Source: CAZAFM01 sp964484395
GTDB taxonomy: Bacteria; Campylobacterota; Campylobacteria; Campylobacterales; CAZAFM01
DNA: 22,041 bases
NCBI GenBank assembly: GCA_964484395.1
Contig: CAZAFM010000033.1
Coordinates: forward strand, 1-22,041
Direction of reading: 5' to 3'
Made by a program: the position numbers and the translations under genes. Below, in pieces: positions 1 to 7,403 of the stretch. Positions within the stretch are counted from its first letter, which is position 1; every line of letters begins with the position of its first letter. Under the pieces are notes generated by a model. It had not been told where the DNA came from and did no database searches. It saw only the letters and a list, made by a program, of their open reading frames with translations.

Positions 1-881
1 GAACGAATGTCAGTAAATAACACGGTAATCTCCTTCTCTATTTGATCGCCGTAAGCAATATCAGATATCTCTTCTTTTCCCAAAATATCAAGAAATTGTT
101 TTGGCACAAAGCGAAAATATGTCTCATTTAAACGGGAAATATTATCAATATAATCTTTTATCCGACGCGTCATGTAGTTATATCCCTCTCCCAAAGCACC
201 GATTTCATCGTTTGTTCTGATAACGGTATACTCATCCTTGCTCCCTTTCGCGGCTCGTTCCATATGAGCAAGCAGTTCATTTACAGGCCTTACTATGCGT
301 GTGGTAGTCCATTTAACAAAAAGTAGTAAATACACAAAGGCGATTAATATCCCACTGAAAATGCCTAAAAACATAAACATGCTGTTCCAGGCATTAACAT
401 ATATCATAAATGGATATTTCAACAGATCATCATAACTAATATCATCGGCTGTTTCAAACAAAGATGACTCTGTGCCAAACAATATTTTAACTTGTTCCGG
501 CTTTTCGAGGTTTACATCTAGCTCTTTTAGAAGTATGTCTTGAGTTAGAATACCTATGATAATTCCATTTTCATCACAAGCTGGAACTCTCTTTACATTT
601 GAACTTATCATAAGCTTTAGAGCATACTCTTTACTTCTGCTGGTGTTTATAACTATTGGATTTTTGGTAGCAAATGGATAGGCTAGCATATGTAGTGAGT
701 TTTCTACTACAAGAGCATTTACAATATCACTTTCAGATAGAATTGCTATGGGTTTTTGACCGCTTGTGAAAACACCAAGTCCACTCTCTGAAGCTCTTAT
801 AAGCTCTATAGACTCTCTTATGGTGTTTTTGTTAGCTAGGCTTGCATATCCTGCTAGCTTCATATCATTTATGTTGCTCAT
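1..881 (-). CDS. CBS-pair / TM / HAMP / class III nucleotidyl cyclase fusion, 3' end outside window
   Basis: I translated one uninterrupted frame of 293 codons running off the window edge. Residues about 9-123 resemble two CBS motifs (adenosyl-nucleotide sensing). One hydrophobic segment follows at about 168-189, then a HAMP-like linker at 190-243 and the entry to a class III adenylate/guanylate cyclase: FVPKQFLDIL at 259-268 and VLFTDIR at 287-293, where D291 would be the first metal-binding Asp. The ATG at 881 has GGAG nine bases upstream and overlaps the stop of a short upstream ORF (ATGA). Codon use changes near residue 125: all four Arg before it are AGA, while seven of nine after it are CGN. 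This suggests a native CBS gene joined to foreign cyclase DNA. With a single TM, a cytoplasmic HAMP would put the CBS part outside, so function is doubtful. The catalytic domain cannot be judged. Confidence 0.8.
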   Translation of the reverse strand, partial: MSNINDMKLAGYASLANKNTIRESIELIRASESGLGVFTSGQKPIAILSESDIVNALVVENSLHMLAYPFATKNPIVINTSRSKEYALKLMISSNVKRVPACDENGIIIGILTQDILLKELDVNLEKPEQVKILFGTESSLFETADDISYDDLLKYPFMIYVNAWNSMFMFLGIFSGILIAFVYLLLFVKWTTTRIVRPVNELLAHMERAAKGSKDEYTVIRTNDEIGALGEGYNYMTRRIKDYIDNISRLNETYFRFVPKQFLDILGKEEISDIAYGDQIEKEITVLFTDIR

Positions 882-952
882 TCTTTATTCTCCAGCTTAC
901 TTATAAGCGCTATGTTTATTAGTGACTGAAATATATAGTATTCTAGACACAT
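878..952 (-). CDS. Possible 24-residue ORF coupled to the CBS-cyclase gene
   Basis: A 24-codon ORF starts at the ATG at 952 and ends in TGA overlapping the downstream ATG by four bases (ATGA), a layout typical of translational coupling. The frame stays open about 14 codons further upstream without an ATG, so this may be the C-terminal tail of a lost longer gene. The peptide has a mixed hydrophobic/charged composition that could form a helix. The ribosome-binding site is weak. No family recognised. Confidence 0.3.
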   Translation of the reverse strand: MCLEYYIFQSLINIALISKLENKE

Positions 953-1042
953 ATCTTCTGTTAATGTATTTATATTTGTTAAAATAGAGTGTAGTTATCG
1001 AAATAGCATAAGATTCCTAATTACTACTCTATGTGATTTATT

Positions 1043-1069
1043 ATATCTTCTTCTAGATTTAGAAGATAT
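1043..1069. repeat. Inverted repeat, 9-bp arms
   Basis: ATATCTTCT at 1043-1051 is the exact reverse complement of AGAAGATAT at 1061-1069, with a 9-base loop. It lies just downstream of the phosphodiesterase gene (stop at 1085, minus strand). No T-run follows on either strand, so an intrinsic terminator is not supported. A minus-strand TATAAT at 1040-1045 overlaps one arm. Confidence 0.4.
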
Positions 1070-1084
1070 GAAAGAGTTAAGAGA

Positions 1085-3061
1085 TTAAGATTGATTTATC
1101 TTTGGGGATGGTTGCCCAAAGTAGTAGCCTTGTGCATAGTCTATGCCCATGCTTTTGACTATATCAAATATGGCTTTTGAGTATACAAACTCTGCTACAG
1201 TTTTAACTCCTATTTTTCTTGCAAAATCAACAATAGTCTGTACAATAAACCTTGAATTATCATCACTGTCTATGTTTTTTATAAGTGAGCCATCTATTTT
1301 GATATAATCTATATTGAGCTTTAATAGATACTCAAAGTTTGAATATCCAGTACCGAAGTCATCTATGGATACTTTTGCACCTCTTTTTTTAGTCTCATCA
1401 ATAAACTTTATAACCTCATCAAACTCCTCTATCCCTTCACTCTCAGTAATCTCCATAACAGCTCTTGAGCTTGCTTTGCTTCTATCTAATTGTTCTAGAA
1501 TGTATGCATTTACATCTTTGTTTAGTATATCTTCTATGGAGAGGTTTATAGAGAAGTTGTAGTTTGTGTTTTCAAATGCTCTAAATGTCTTTCTAACCAC
1601 CTCTTCAGTAAGTCTTGTATAAAGCTTGTTTTTCTTAGATAGCTCTAAGAAATGTATGGGTGAAATATACTCTCCATTTTCATCTTTTATTCTCATAAGT
1701 GATTCGTACTTAAATATCTCTCCACTTTGACACTCTGCAATAGGCTGAAAGATGGGTTCAATTCTGTTTTCTTCTAAAGCAGTATTTAGTTTTTTTGTCC
1801 AGTTTATGTTTTGCTCATACTTCTGCATAGCTTTCATTGAGTCATCGTATGTTAGTTGATGTTTTTTGTCTTTTTTGGCAAGTTTTAGAGCTATGTCTGC
1901 ATTTGGGAGTAGGAGTTTACTACCATAAGATATACCTATTGTTATACATAGAGATATATCTTCTTTTTGGTTTATGCTAAACTTCTTTGAGCTTATCTTG
2001 GTAATAAGAAAACTAGCTAACTCCTCAAACTCCTCAATCCCAGTAGCTCTTGTAGTTAGATATGCAAACTCATCTGCATGAAGTCTATATAGCTTTTTTT
2101 CCTCATCTATCATCTCCTCTAGATATGAAGAGAGTTGTAGTAGTACACTATCACCTATTTTGTTTCCATATAGGTTATTTATCTCTTTGAAGCTATCTAT
2201 GTTAATAATCATAAGGTAGCCCTCGTCACTCTCATCTATATCTTCAATCAAAGAGCGACGGTTTTTGAGGTTTGTTAGCTCATCATTGTAAAAGTTATTT
2301 TCTATAGAGTCAAGCATCTCATTAAATACTGTCTGCATAGATTTAATCTCTTTGATATTGTCTTTAACTGCTACTCTTTGCTTAATATCTTTACTTGTTT
2401 TTATACTATCTATAAGTGCTACAAACTCTTTTATAGGTCTTAGAAGATAGTTATTGAAGTTAACAAATAGTGCTAGAAAAACAACAAGAGAAAAAGCTAC
2501 AACAAAAACAATAAAGAAGTTTATCATATCAAAAAGAGATATCTTCATCTCATCTGTTGGATATTCTATTTTTATTACACCCAATGTATCGCCTATCTTT
2601 GCATTTATATGGCACTCTAGGCATTCAGATTTCGCTTTTACAGGATAGTAGTACTTCACTTTGTCATCAGGACTGATAAAAAGCACCTCTTGTCCTTGTA
2701 GGCTAGTTAGTAGTTTTGGATATGACTCTTTGTCTTTATGGTTATCTCTTTGACCAAAAAGAGATTCTACTAGGTTTGATCTATAAATAGCTATATCTAA
2801 CTTCGGATTTATGTTGTTTAATCTTTTTATTATCCTATCTATCTCATTTTTGTCCATACCATTTGACATAGCTACATATATAGCCTCAAAAGCGAGTAGT
2901 GAAGTTTTTTTAGCATCTATATGGGCTAGGTTCTCTATAGCCCCATCTTTTACATATTCACTATAGATGTATGAAGAGAGTATGGTAAAGGCTAACATTC
3001 CAAGAATGATTTTGATGGTTATGGTTGTATAGGTAGTGTCTCTATCTCTTTTTTTAAACAT
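1085..3061 (-). CDS. Membrane c-di-GMP phosphodiesterase with c-type haem motif (degenerate GGDEF + EAL)
   Basis: 658 aa. TM1 lies at about 15-34, a periplasmic domain at 35-176, TM2 at about 178-201, HAMP at 202-255, a GGDEF-type domain at about 258-410 and an EAL domain at about 432-655. The periplasmic domain carries CLECH (147-151), a CxxCH covalent haem c motif, as in DUF3365/Tll0287-like sensors. The GGDEF signature is degraded to HADEF (328-332), so cyclase activity is unlikely. The EAL domain keeps the residues expected for hydrolysis: E453 (in ESL), N506, E537, D567, D568, K588, E624 and Q644. Inferred role: a redox or gas signal at a periplasmic haem controls cleavage of c-di-GMP in the cytoplasm. 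It has its own consensus promoter (3095-3123) downstream of ftsZ. The ligand is not deducible from sequence. Confidence 0.9.
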   Translation of the reverse strand: MFKKRDRDTTYTTITIKIILGMLAFTILSSYIYSEYVKDGAIENLAHIDAKKTSLLAFEAIYVAMSNGMDKNEIDRIIKRLNNINPKLDIAIYRSNLVESLFGQRDNHKDKESYPKLLTSLQGQEVLFISPDDKVKYYYPVKAKSECLECHINAKIGDTLGVIKIEYPTDEMKISLFDMINFFIVFVVAFSLVVFLALFVNFNNYLLRPIKEFVALIDSIKTSKDIKQRVAVKDNIKEIKSMQTVFNEMLDSIENNFYNDELTNLKNRRSLIEDIDESDEGYLMIINIDSFKEINNLYGNKIGDSVLLQLSSYLEEMIDEEKKLYRLHADEFAYLTTRATGIEEFEELASFLITKISSKKFSINQKEDISLCITIGISYGSKLLLPNADIALKLAKKDKKHQLTYDDSMKAMQKYEQNINWTKKLNTALEENRIEPIFQPIAECQSGEIFKYESLMRIKDENGEYISPIHFLELSKKNKLYTRLTEEVVRKTFRAFENTNYNFSINLSIEDILNKDVNAYILEQLDRSKASSRAVMEITESEGIEEFDEVIKFIDETKKRGAKVSIDDFGTGYSNFEYLLKLNIDYIKIDGSLIKNIDSDDNSRFIVQTIVDFARKIGVKTVAEFVYSKAIFDIVKSMGIDYAQGYYFGQPSPKINQS

Positions 3062-3094
3062 ATATAACCTAGTTTTGAACTTATCTGGTCTGAT

Positions 3095-3123
3095 ATTATA
3101 ACCTTAAGTATATATGATGTCAA
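3095..3123 (-). promoter_or_regulatory. Perfect sigma70-type promoter for the phosphodiesterase gene
   Basis: Read on the minus strand, TTGACA (3123-3118) is followed by a 17-base spacer and TATAAT (3100-3095): a full match to the bacterial consensus. The ATG at 3061 would give a leader of roughly 27 bases with AGG about 10 bases before the start. Confidence 0.75.
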
Positions 3124-3193
3124 TAAATTATAGGAATGTTTTAATGAGACATAAATAGATATAAATCTGTTGCTTTGAGGTGAGAAGGGGAGG

Positions 3194-4348
3194 TTAGTCC
3201 ATCCTTCTTCTATGGTATGTAGGAGTATCAAGGTCTTCAATGTCTATATCAAAGCCCCCGCTTACTTTTCTAGTGGCCTTTCTGATAGCTTCGTTTTCTT
3301 GAGGTGATGGAGCCTCATCTCCAAAGTTTAGCATTCTAAGTGCACTCTCACTAGGACTAGCTTTGAGAATATCTTTCTCAAACCCAGTTGCAACAATAGT
3401 TATCTCAACGCAGTCTTTATCCAAGCTCTCATCTGAGGTTGTACCAAATATAACATCAGCATCTTCATTTGCTGTATCATGAACTATACCAAGAGCCTCA
3501 TTCATCTCATCCATAGGGTAGTCAGGATGGACTTTGAAGTGAACTAAGACACCCATTGCACCATTTATAGACATATTATCAAAAAGAGGCGAATCAACAG
3601 CATTTTTGATAGCTTCATAAGCAGCATTATTACCAGCACTCTCGCCCACACCAAGAAGCGCTAGACCTCTGTGACTCATTATGGTTCTTACATCTGCAAA
3701 GTCTACATTAATATCTGACTCTCCAGTTTGAAGAATAATCCTACTCATCCCATTTACAGCACGAGCTAGTACATCATCTACTATTCTAAAAGCACTTCTA
3801 ATCCCCATACCTTTTGGTATAATGGATAGAAGTTTATCATTTGGTATGACAACTATTGAATCACTCTCTTTTTTTAGCTCAGCTAATCCACTATCTGCTA
3901 GCTTCATTCTTTTGTTACCTTCATTTCTAAAAGGCTTTGTCACCACTGAGACAGTTAGTGCTCCTATCTCCTTTGCAGCTTGAGCTACCACAGGAGCCGC
4001 TCCTGTTCCTGTTCCTCCACCTAGTCCTGCTGCTAGGAAGACTATATCAGCTCCTTTTAGGGCATCTTTTATCTCATCATAGCTCTCAAGTGCTGACTCT
4101 CTTCCAATATCTGGCTTCATACCTGCCCCAAGTCCTTTACTAAGCTTTCCGCCAAGTTGTAGTTTTTGCGGTGCAAGGCAACTTTTTAGTGCTTGCATAT
4201 CTGTATTAGCACAGATGAGTTCTACATCTTCACTGCTACCTGTTCTGATAGTGTGGCTTATCATATTTCCACCGCCACCACCAACACCAATGACTTTTAT
4301 CCTAGGACCTATCAATTCCTGCTCCGTTTCTTGTATAACTATATCCAT
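3194..4348 (-). CDS. ftsZ: Cell division GTPase FtsZ
   Basis: 384 aa, normal for the family. FtsZ polymerises at mid-cell into the Z ring that recruits the divisome. The glycine-rich loop GVGGGGGN is at 21-28, the tubulin signature GGGTGTG at 110-116, and the T7 synergy loop NVDFADV at 214-220 supplies the catalytic Asp residues. The C-terminal peptide DLDTPTYHRRRMD (372-384) matches the conserved tail that binds FtsA. Between core and tail is a short variable linker. The ATG at 4348 follows a strong GAGG-type site within the 10-base gap after ftsA, so the two genes are almost certainly cotranscribed. No clear terminator follows; the next gene downstream has its own promoter. Confidence 0.98.
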   Translation of the reverse strand: MDIVIQETEQELIGPRIKVIGVGGGGGNMISHTIRTGSSEDVELICANTDMQALKSCLAPQKLQLGGKLSKGLGAGMKPDIGRESALESYDEIKDALKGADIVFLAAGLGGGTGTGAAPVVAQAAKEIGALTVSVVTKPFRNEGNKRMKLADSGLAELKKESDSIVVIPNDKLLSIIPKGMGIRSAFRIVDDVLARAVNGMSRIILQTGESDINVDFADVRTIMSHRGLALLGVGESAGNNAAYEAIKNAVDSPLFDNMSINGAMGVLVHFKVHPDYPMDEMNEALGIVHDTANEDADVIFGTTSDESLDKDCVEITIVATGFEKDILKASPSESALRMLNFGDEAPSPQENEAIRKATRKVSGGFDIDIEDLDTPTYHRRRMD

Positions 4349-4358
4349 ACCTCACCTC

Positions 4359-5729
4359 TTAGAAAAGTTGTGTAATCCATCTATAAAATTTACTAAATAC
4401 TCCATCTTGACCCTCTGTATTCTTGATTTTTGGAATGTTTGAGAGGTCACCTCCATGCTCTTTTTTAGGCAGAAGCTCATCAAGTCTAGGAGGCTCACTC
4501 CTCTCCTCTTTGAGTTCATGCTTTTCATTCATCTCATTGTTTGATCTGAGATTTTTGTAATAGTCTAGCTCATAGTTTGTAAAGTATCCTGAGCCATACA
4601 GTATAAGCCCTATTGAGCATGAAAAAGATGGGTCCTTAAGCGCCTCAAAAACCCCCTCAAGCTCTCTAGGATGTGCTACTCTAACGGGTAGATGATCAAA
4701 AATCTCACTAGCTACCTCCCGGATACCTTCTAGTTTTGTATATCCTCCAGTTAGAACAATACCTCCACCTAGGAGCTCCTTTTGCCCACTTCGTTCTATT
4801 AGCTTATTTACTAAAATAAGAGTTTCTTCTACTCTAGCTGAGATGATGTTTTGTATGAGGCTTAGTGAAAACTGCTGCTTTATCTGGTTATCACCCATCA
4901 ATGGTAGCTCTATTAGTTTTCCTTTTGACTCCTCTCCATCTTTGAGAGTTCCATACTCTATTTTTGTCTTCTCTGCTGCAACTATAGGTGTATGAAGTGA
5001 TATTGATAGATCATTTGTGATGTGGTTTGATCCAACTGCTAGAAAATCATTGTACTTTATGGAGTTTCCTACATGAACGGCTAGGTTTGAGCTAGTATCA
5101 CCTAAGTCCACCATGGCCACTCCTAGCTCTTTTTCATCTTCATTTATAGTAGCAATGGAAGAAGCATAACCACTTAGGACAAGGTTCTTTATCTCAATAC
5201 CTGCTGCTTTTACTGCTTTTTTGAGATTGTTTAGAGTGGATTTCTGAGCAGTTATGATATGAACTTCAACTTCAAGCCTTGAGCCATTCATCCCTATAGG
5301 GTCATCTATGTTTTCTTGCTCATCTACTGTAAAGCTATTTGGCAATACATGTATAACCTCATACTCATTTAGAGGAGTGGAGTTATATACTGCTGTTTGC
5401 ATCACTCTGTTTATTTCACGGATGCCTATCTCATTTTGAGGGATGTTTACTATACCCCTGCTATTTGTGCCTTTACAATATGCACCTGAGACTGATACTA
5501 TAGCCTCTGATACTGAAGTACCTGCTACTCTTCTTGCATCATTTACTGCGCTTTTTATGGCTGTTGCTGCATAGTCTATATTGGTTATGATACCTTTTCT
5601 GATGCCTTTTCTTACACCATGAGTTACTATGCCTGTACCTATGATATGCGGTTTTTTATCTTTTATCTCCGCTATTACAGCACATATTTTGCTACTACCG
5701 ATGTCTATCCCTAGAACTACATCACTCAA
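4359..5729 (-). CDS. ftsA: Cell division protein FtsA
   Basis: 456 aa actin-like ATPase that tethers FtsZ to the inner membrane. The phosphate-1 loop is GIDIGSSK (7-14), phosphate-2 is VDLGDTSS (207-214) and the adenosine motif region is GGIVLTGGYTKLEG (322-335). A charged linker (about 390-442) ends in a short amphipathic helix VFSKFYRWITQLF (444-456), the membrane-targeting sequence. The start is a TTG at 5729, chosen because AAGGA sits seven bases upstream and no in-frame ATG precedes the first motif. It lies nine bases after the ppiD-like gene and ten before ftsZ: a compact division operon. Confidence 0.97.
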   Translation of the reverse strand: MSDVVLGIDIGSSKICAVIAEIKDKKPHIIGTGIVTHGVRKGIRKGIITNIDYAATAIKSAVNDARRVAGTSVSEAIVSVSGAYCKGTNSRGIVNIPQNEIGIREINRVMQTAVYNSTPLNEYEVIHVLPNSFTVDEQENIDDPIGMNGSRLEVEVHIITAQKSTLNNLKKAVKAAGIEIKNLVLSGYASSIATINEDEKELGVAMVDLGDTSSNLAVHVGNSIKYNDFLAVGSNHITNDLSISLHTPIVAAEKTKIEYGTLKDGEESKGKLIELPLMGDNQIKQQFSLSLIQNIISARVEETLILVNKLIERSGQKELLGGGIVLTGGYTKLEGIREVASEIFDHLPVRVAHPRELEGVFEALKDPSFSCSIGLILYGSGYFTNYELDYYKNLRSNNEMNEKHELKEERSEPPRLDELLPKKEHGGDLSNIPKIKNTEGQDGVFSKFYRWITQLF

Positions 5730-5738
5730 AGAATATCC

Positions 5739-7202
5739 TTATTCAAATTTTGCATATACCCTTACTTCATACTCTTTTTTTAGTCTATTTAGAAGCTCCT
5801 CTTCTATCAGCTTATACTTTAGCTCTTCTACACTTTGAACTAAAAAATCAGCACTACTATCGTCTTTGTCATCTTTAAGCAACTGCTGTTCCACTATTTT
5901 GTAAAGAACAGCTTTCTCTTCTAGATAGACAACATCTTTTACCTTATTGCTCTCAAAAAGAGTATTTAAAAACTCAGCACTTTCATACTCTCTTAATCCA
6001 TCTATCTTATCTATATCACCCCTCCTCAAAAAGCCCTGATTCTTCCCCTTGAAATCTTCTAGTTTAGAGTTTGCTAGTTGTTCTAGTTTTTCTTGCTTCT
6101 TGTCATCAATATATATCTGTTCTACTTCATCTCTTACCTCTGCGAACTGCTTTGGCATAGGGTCTATGTTGTTTGTTAGTTTTGCAGTAATAACACCATC
6201 ATTAGTCCTTGCAAACTTGATAGTCTCACCTTCTGAAGTCTCTTTTAAGTGCATAATAAGCTCATCCCCAAAAGGATTTGTATCTGATGAAATAATAGTG
6301 GTGTTTGTGTCTCCTAATTCACCTTTTTTTAGCTTAATGTACATTCTTAGGATATCAGTCTCTGCTATATCTTTCTGGACATCCTCTACTATATCACTCT
6401 TTACATCTTCAAGAGCTAGAATTTCTCCATCATCACCTTTGTAGTTAAGCTTATACTCATCATAGTGCTTTTGTATCTGCTCCTCTGTTGGGTCTATGTT
6501 TTCATAGTTTATGGTTACATACTCTATCTCAAAAGCAGGTGGGGTTAAGAACTGATTTTTTCTCTCTTCCCAATAGGCTTTTAGCTTGTTTTCATCTACA
6601 TTAACTTCTATGTCGCTTTTTTCTATAATATCTATTTCTATTTTATCAGCAATATTTAGAGGTGCTGTGATGGCTTTTTCTTCTAGCTCTGTTAGAGCAG
6701 GCTTAAGCATTTCTGAGATTTTTTTGACTAAAATCTCTCTTTTTATCATTTTTTCAAATTGGGTAGGATTTAGTTCATTTTGTCTCAATATATCAAAATA
6801 CCTATCTTTGTTAAACTTACCATCAACAAAAAAAGGCTCCATAGTAGCTATCTGATCTGCTACCTCATTTTCTGCAACTATCACACCATTATCTAAAGCG
6901 TAGTTTTCTAAAAAAGCTTGATTTATAAGGTTATCAAGCGCCTGCTTGGGAAGTCCCATCTCTTTTGCTTGAGCCTGGTCAAAATCCGGACTTATATTTG
7001 AAAACATATTATAAAGTCTGCTATACTCTTGGTTGAAGCGCTCTTGGTCTATCTCTATATCACCTACTTCTGCTATGGCACCCTCGTTTTTGCCAAAGTC
7101 ATAGCTTCCCCATCCTACAAATCCAGCACCTACAAATGCAATAGCACTTATCCATACAGTTATTACAAGCCATTTTTTATGTCTTTGCATCCAACTTATC
7201 AT
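5739..7202 (-). CDS. ppiD: PpiD/SurA-N-like membrane-anchored periplasmic chaperone
   Basis: 487 aa from the ATG at 7202; a TTG three bases upstream is the longer alternative, but AAGG is better spaced for the ATG. The N-terminus has basic residues then one TM (about 11-32), followed by a SurA_N-type segment beginning GAIAEVGDIEIDQERFNQEY. This fits PpiD-like folding factors anchored in the inner membrane with a periplasmic body. I do not see a canonical parvulin core such as the GGDLGW motif, so peptidyl-prolyl isomerase activity is uncertain and a holdase role is more likely. It is first in the ftsA-ftsZ operon, an arrangement I recall from other Campylobacterota. A TATAAT lies about 36 bases upstream. 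Confidence 0.85.
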   Translation of the reverse strand: MISWMQRHKKWLVITVWISAIAFVGAGFVGWGSYDFGKNEGAIAEVGDIEIDQERFNQEYSRLYNMFSNISPDFDQAQAKEMGLPKQALDNLINQAFLENYALDNGVIVAENEVADQIATMEPFFVDGKFNKDRYFDILRQNELNPTQFEKMIKREILVKKISEMLKPALTELEEKAITAPLNIADKIEIDIIEKSDIEVNVDENKLKAYWEERKNQFLTPPAFEIEYVTINYENIDPTEEQIQKHYDEYKLNYKGDDGEILALEDVKSDIVEDVQKDIAETDILRMYIKLKKGELGDTNTTIISSDTNPFGDELIMHLKETSEGETIKFARTNDGVITAKLTNNIDPMPKQFAEVRDEVEQIYIDDKKQEKLEQLANSKLEDFKGKNQGFLRRGDIDKIDGLREYESAEFLNTLFESNKVKDVVYLEEKAVLYKIVEQQLLKDDKDDSSADFLVQSVEELKYKLIEEELLNRLKKEYEVRVYAKFE

Positions 7203-7237
7203 CAAAAACCTTTGCTAAGAATCTTACAAACCTTGCT

Positions 7238-7265
7238 ATTATACAATACTCGCTATTAAACCCAA
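7238..7265 (-). promoter_or_regulatory. Promoter of the ppiD-ftsA-ftsZ operon
   Basis: On the minus strand a perfect TATAAT (7243-7238) is preceded at 16 bases by TTGGGT (7265-7260), a partial -35. The leader to the ATG at 7202 would be about 29 bases. Confidence 0.55.
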
Positions 7266-7291
7266 ATTTGAATTTTGGTAGAGAGACAATA

Positions 7292-7381
7292 ATGAAACAC
7301 TCATGCTTCCAAAAAAATCACGATGGTCTCAAGTGCGACATTAGCATAGCCCTTAGGAATCCACTTTCTAAGGGTGTATAA
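7292..7381 (+). CDS. Possible 29-residue leader peptide or small protein upstream of bioA
   Basis: ATG at 7292 to TAA at 7379-7381, 29 residues, beginning MKHSCFQKNHDGLKCD with Cys at 5 and 15. It ends 22 bases before the bioA GTG start. Only a weak GAGAG-type ribosome-binding site precedes it. Its 3' half overlaps a perfect 7-bp hairpin. It could be a leader peptide, an independent small protein or a chance ORF. No family recognised. Confidence 0.35.
   Translation: MKHSCFQKNHDGLKCDISIALRNPLSKGV
7350..7374 (+). promoter_or_regulatory. Hairpin upstream of bioA
   Basis: CCCTTAG (7350-7356) and CTAAGGG (7368-7374) are perfect inverted arms around an 11-base loop. There is no U-tract, so it is not an ordinary terminator. 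Its position 17 bases before the bioA ribosome-binding site suggests an operator or a leader RNA structure. A TATAAA (7377-7382) beside it could be the bioA -10, in which case the repeat sits at the -35 region. Confidence 0.45.
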
Positions 7382-7403
7382 AATATAAAAAGGAGATTTA
7401 TAG

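Noticed and set aside
1043..1069. Inverted repeat as an intrinsic terminator of the phosphodiesterase gene
   Set aside because: No T-run follows on either strand and the stem is A/T-rich.
3019..3240. A 73-codon minus-strand ORF across the ftsZ end and the phosphodiesterase start
   Set aside because: It overlaps both genes and the consensus promoter, and has no recognisable composition or start signals.
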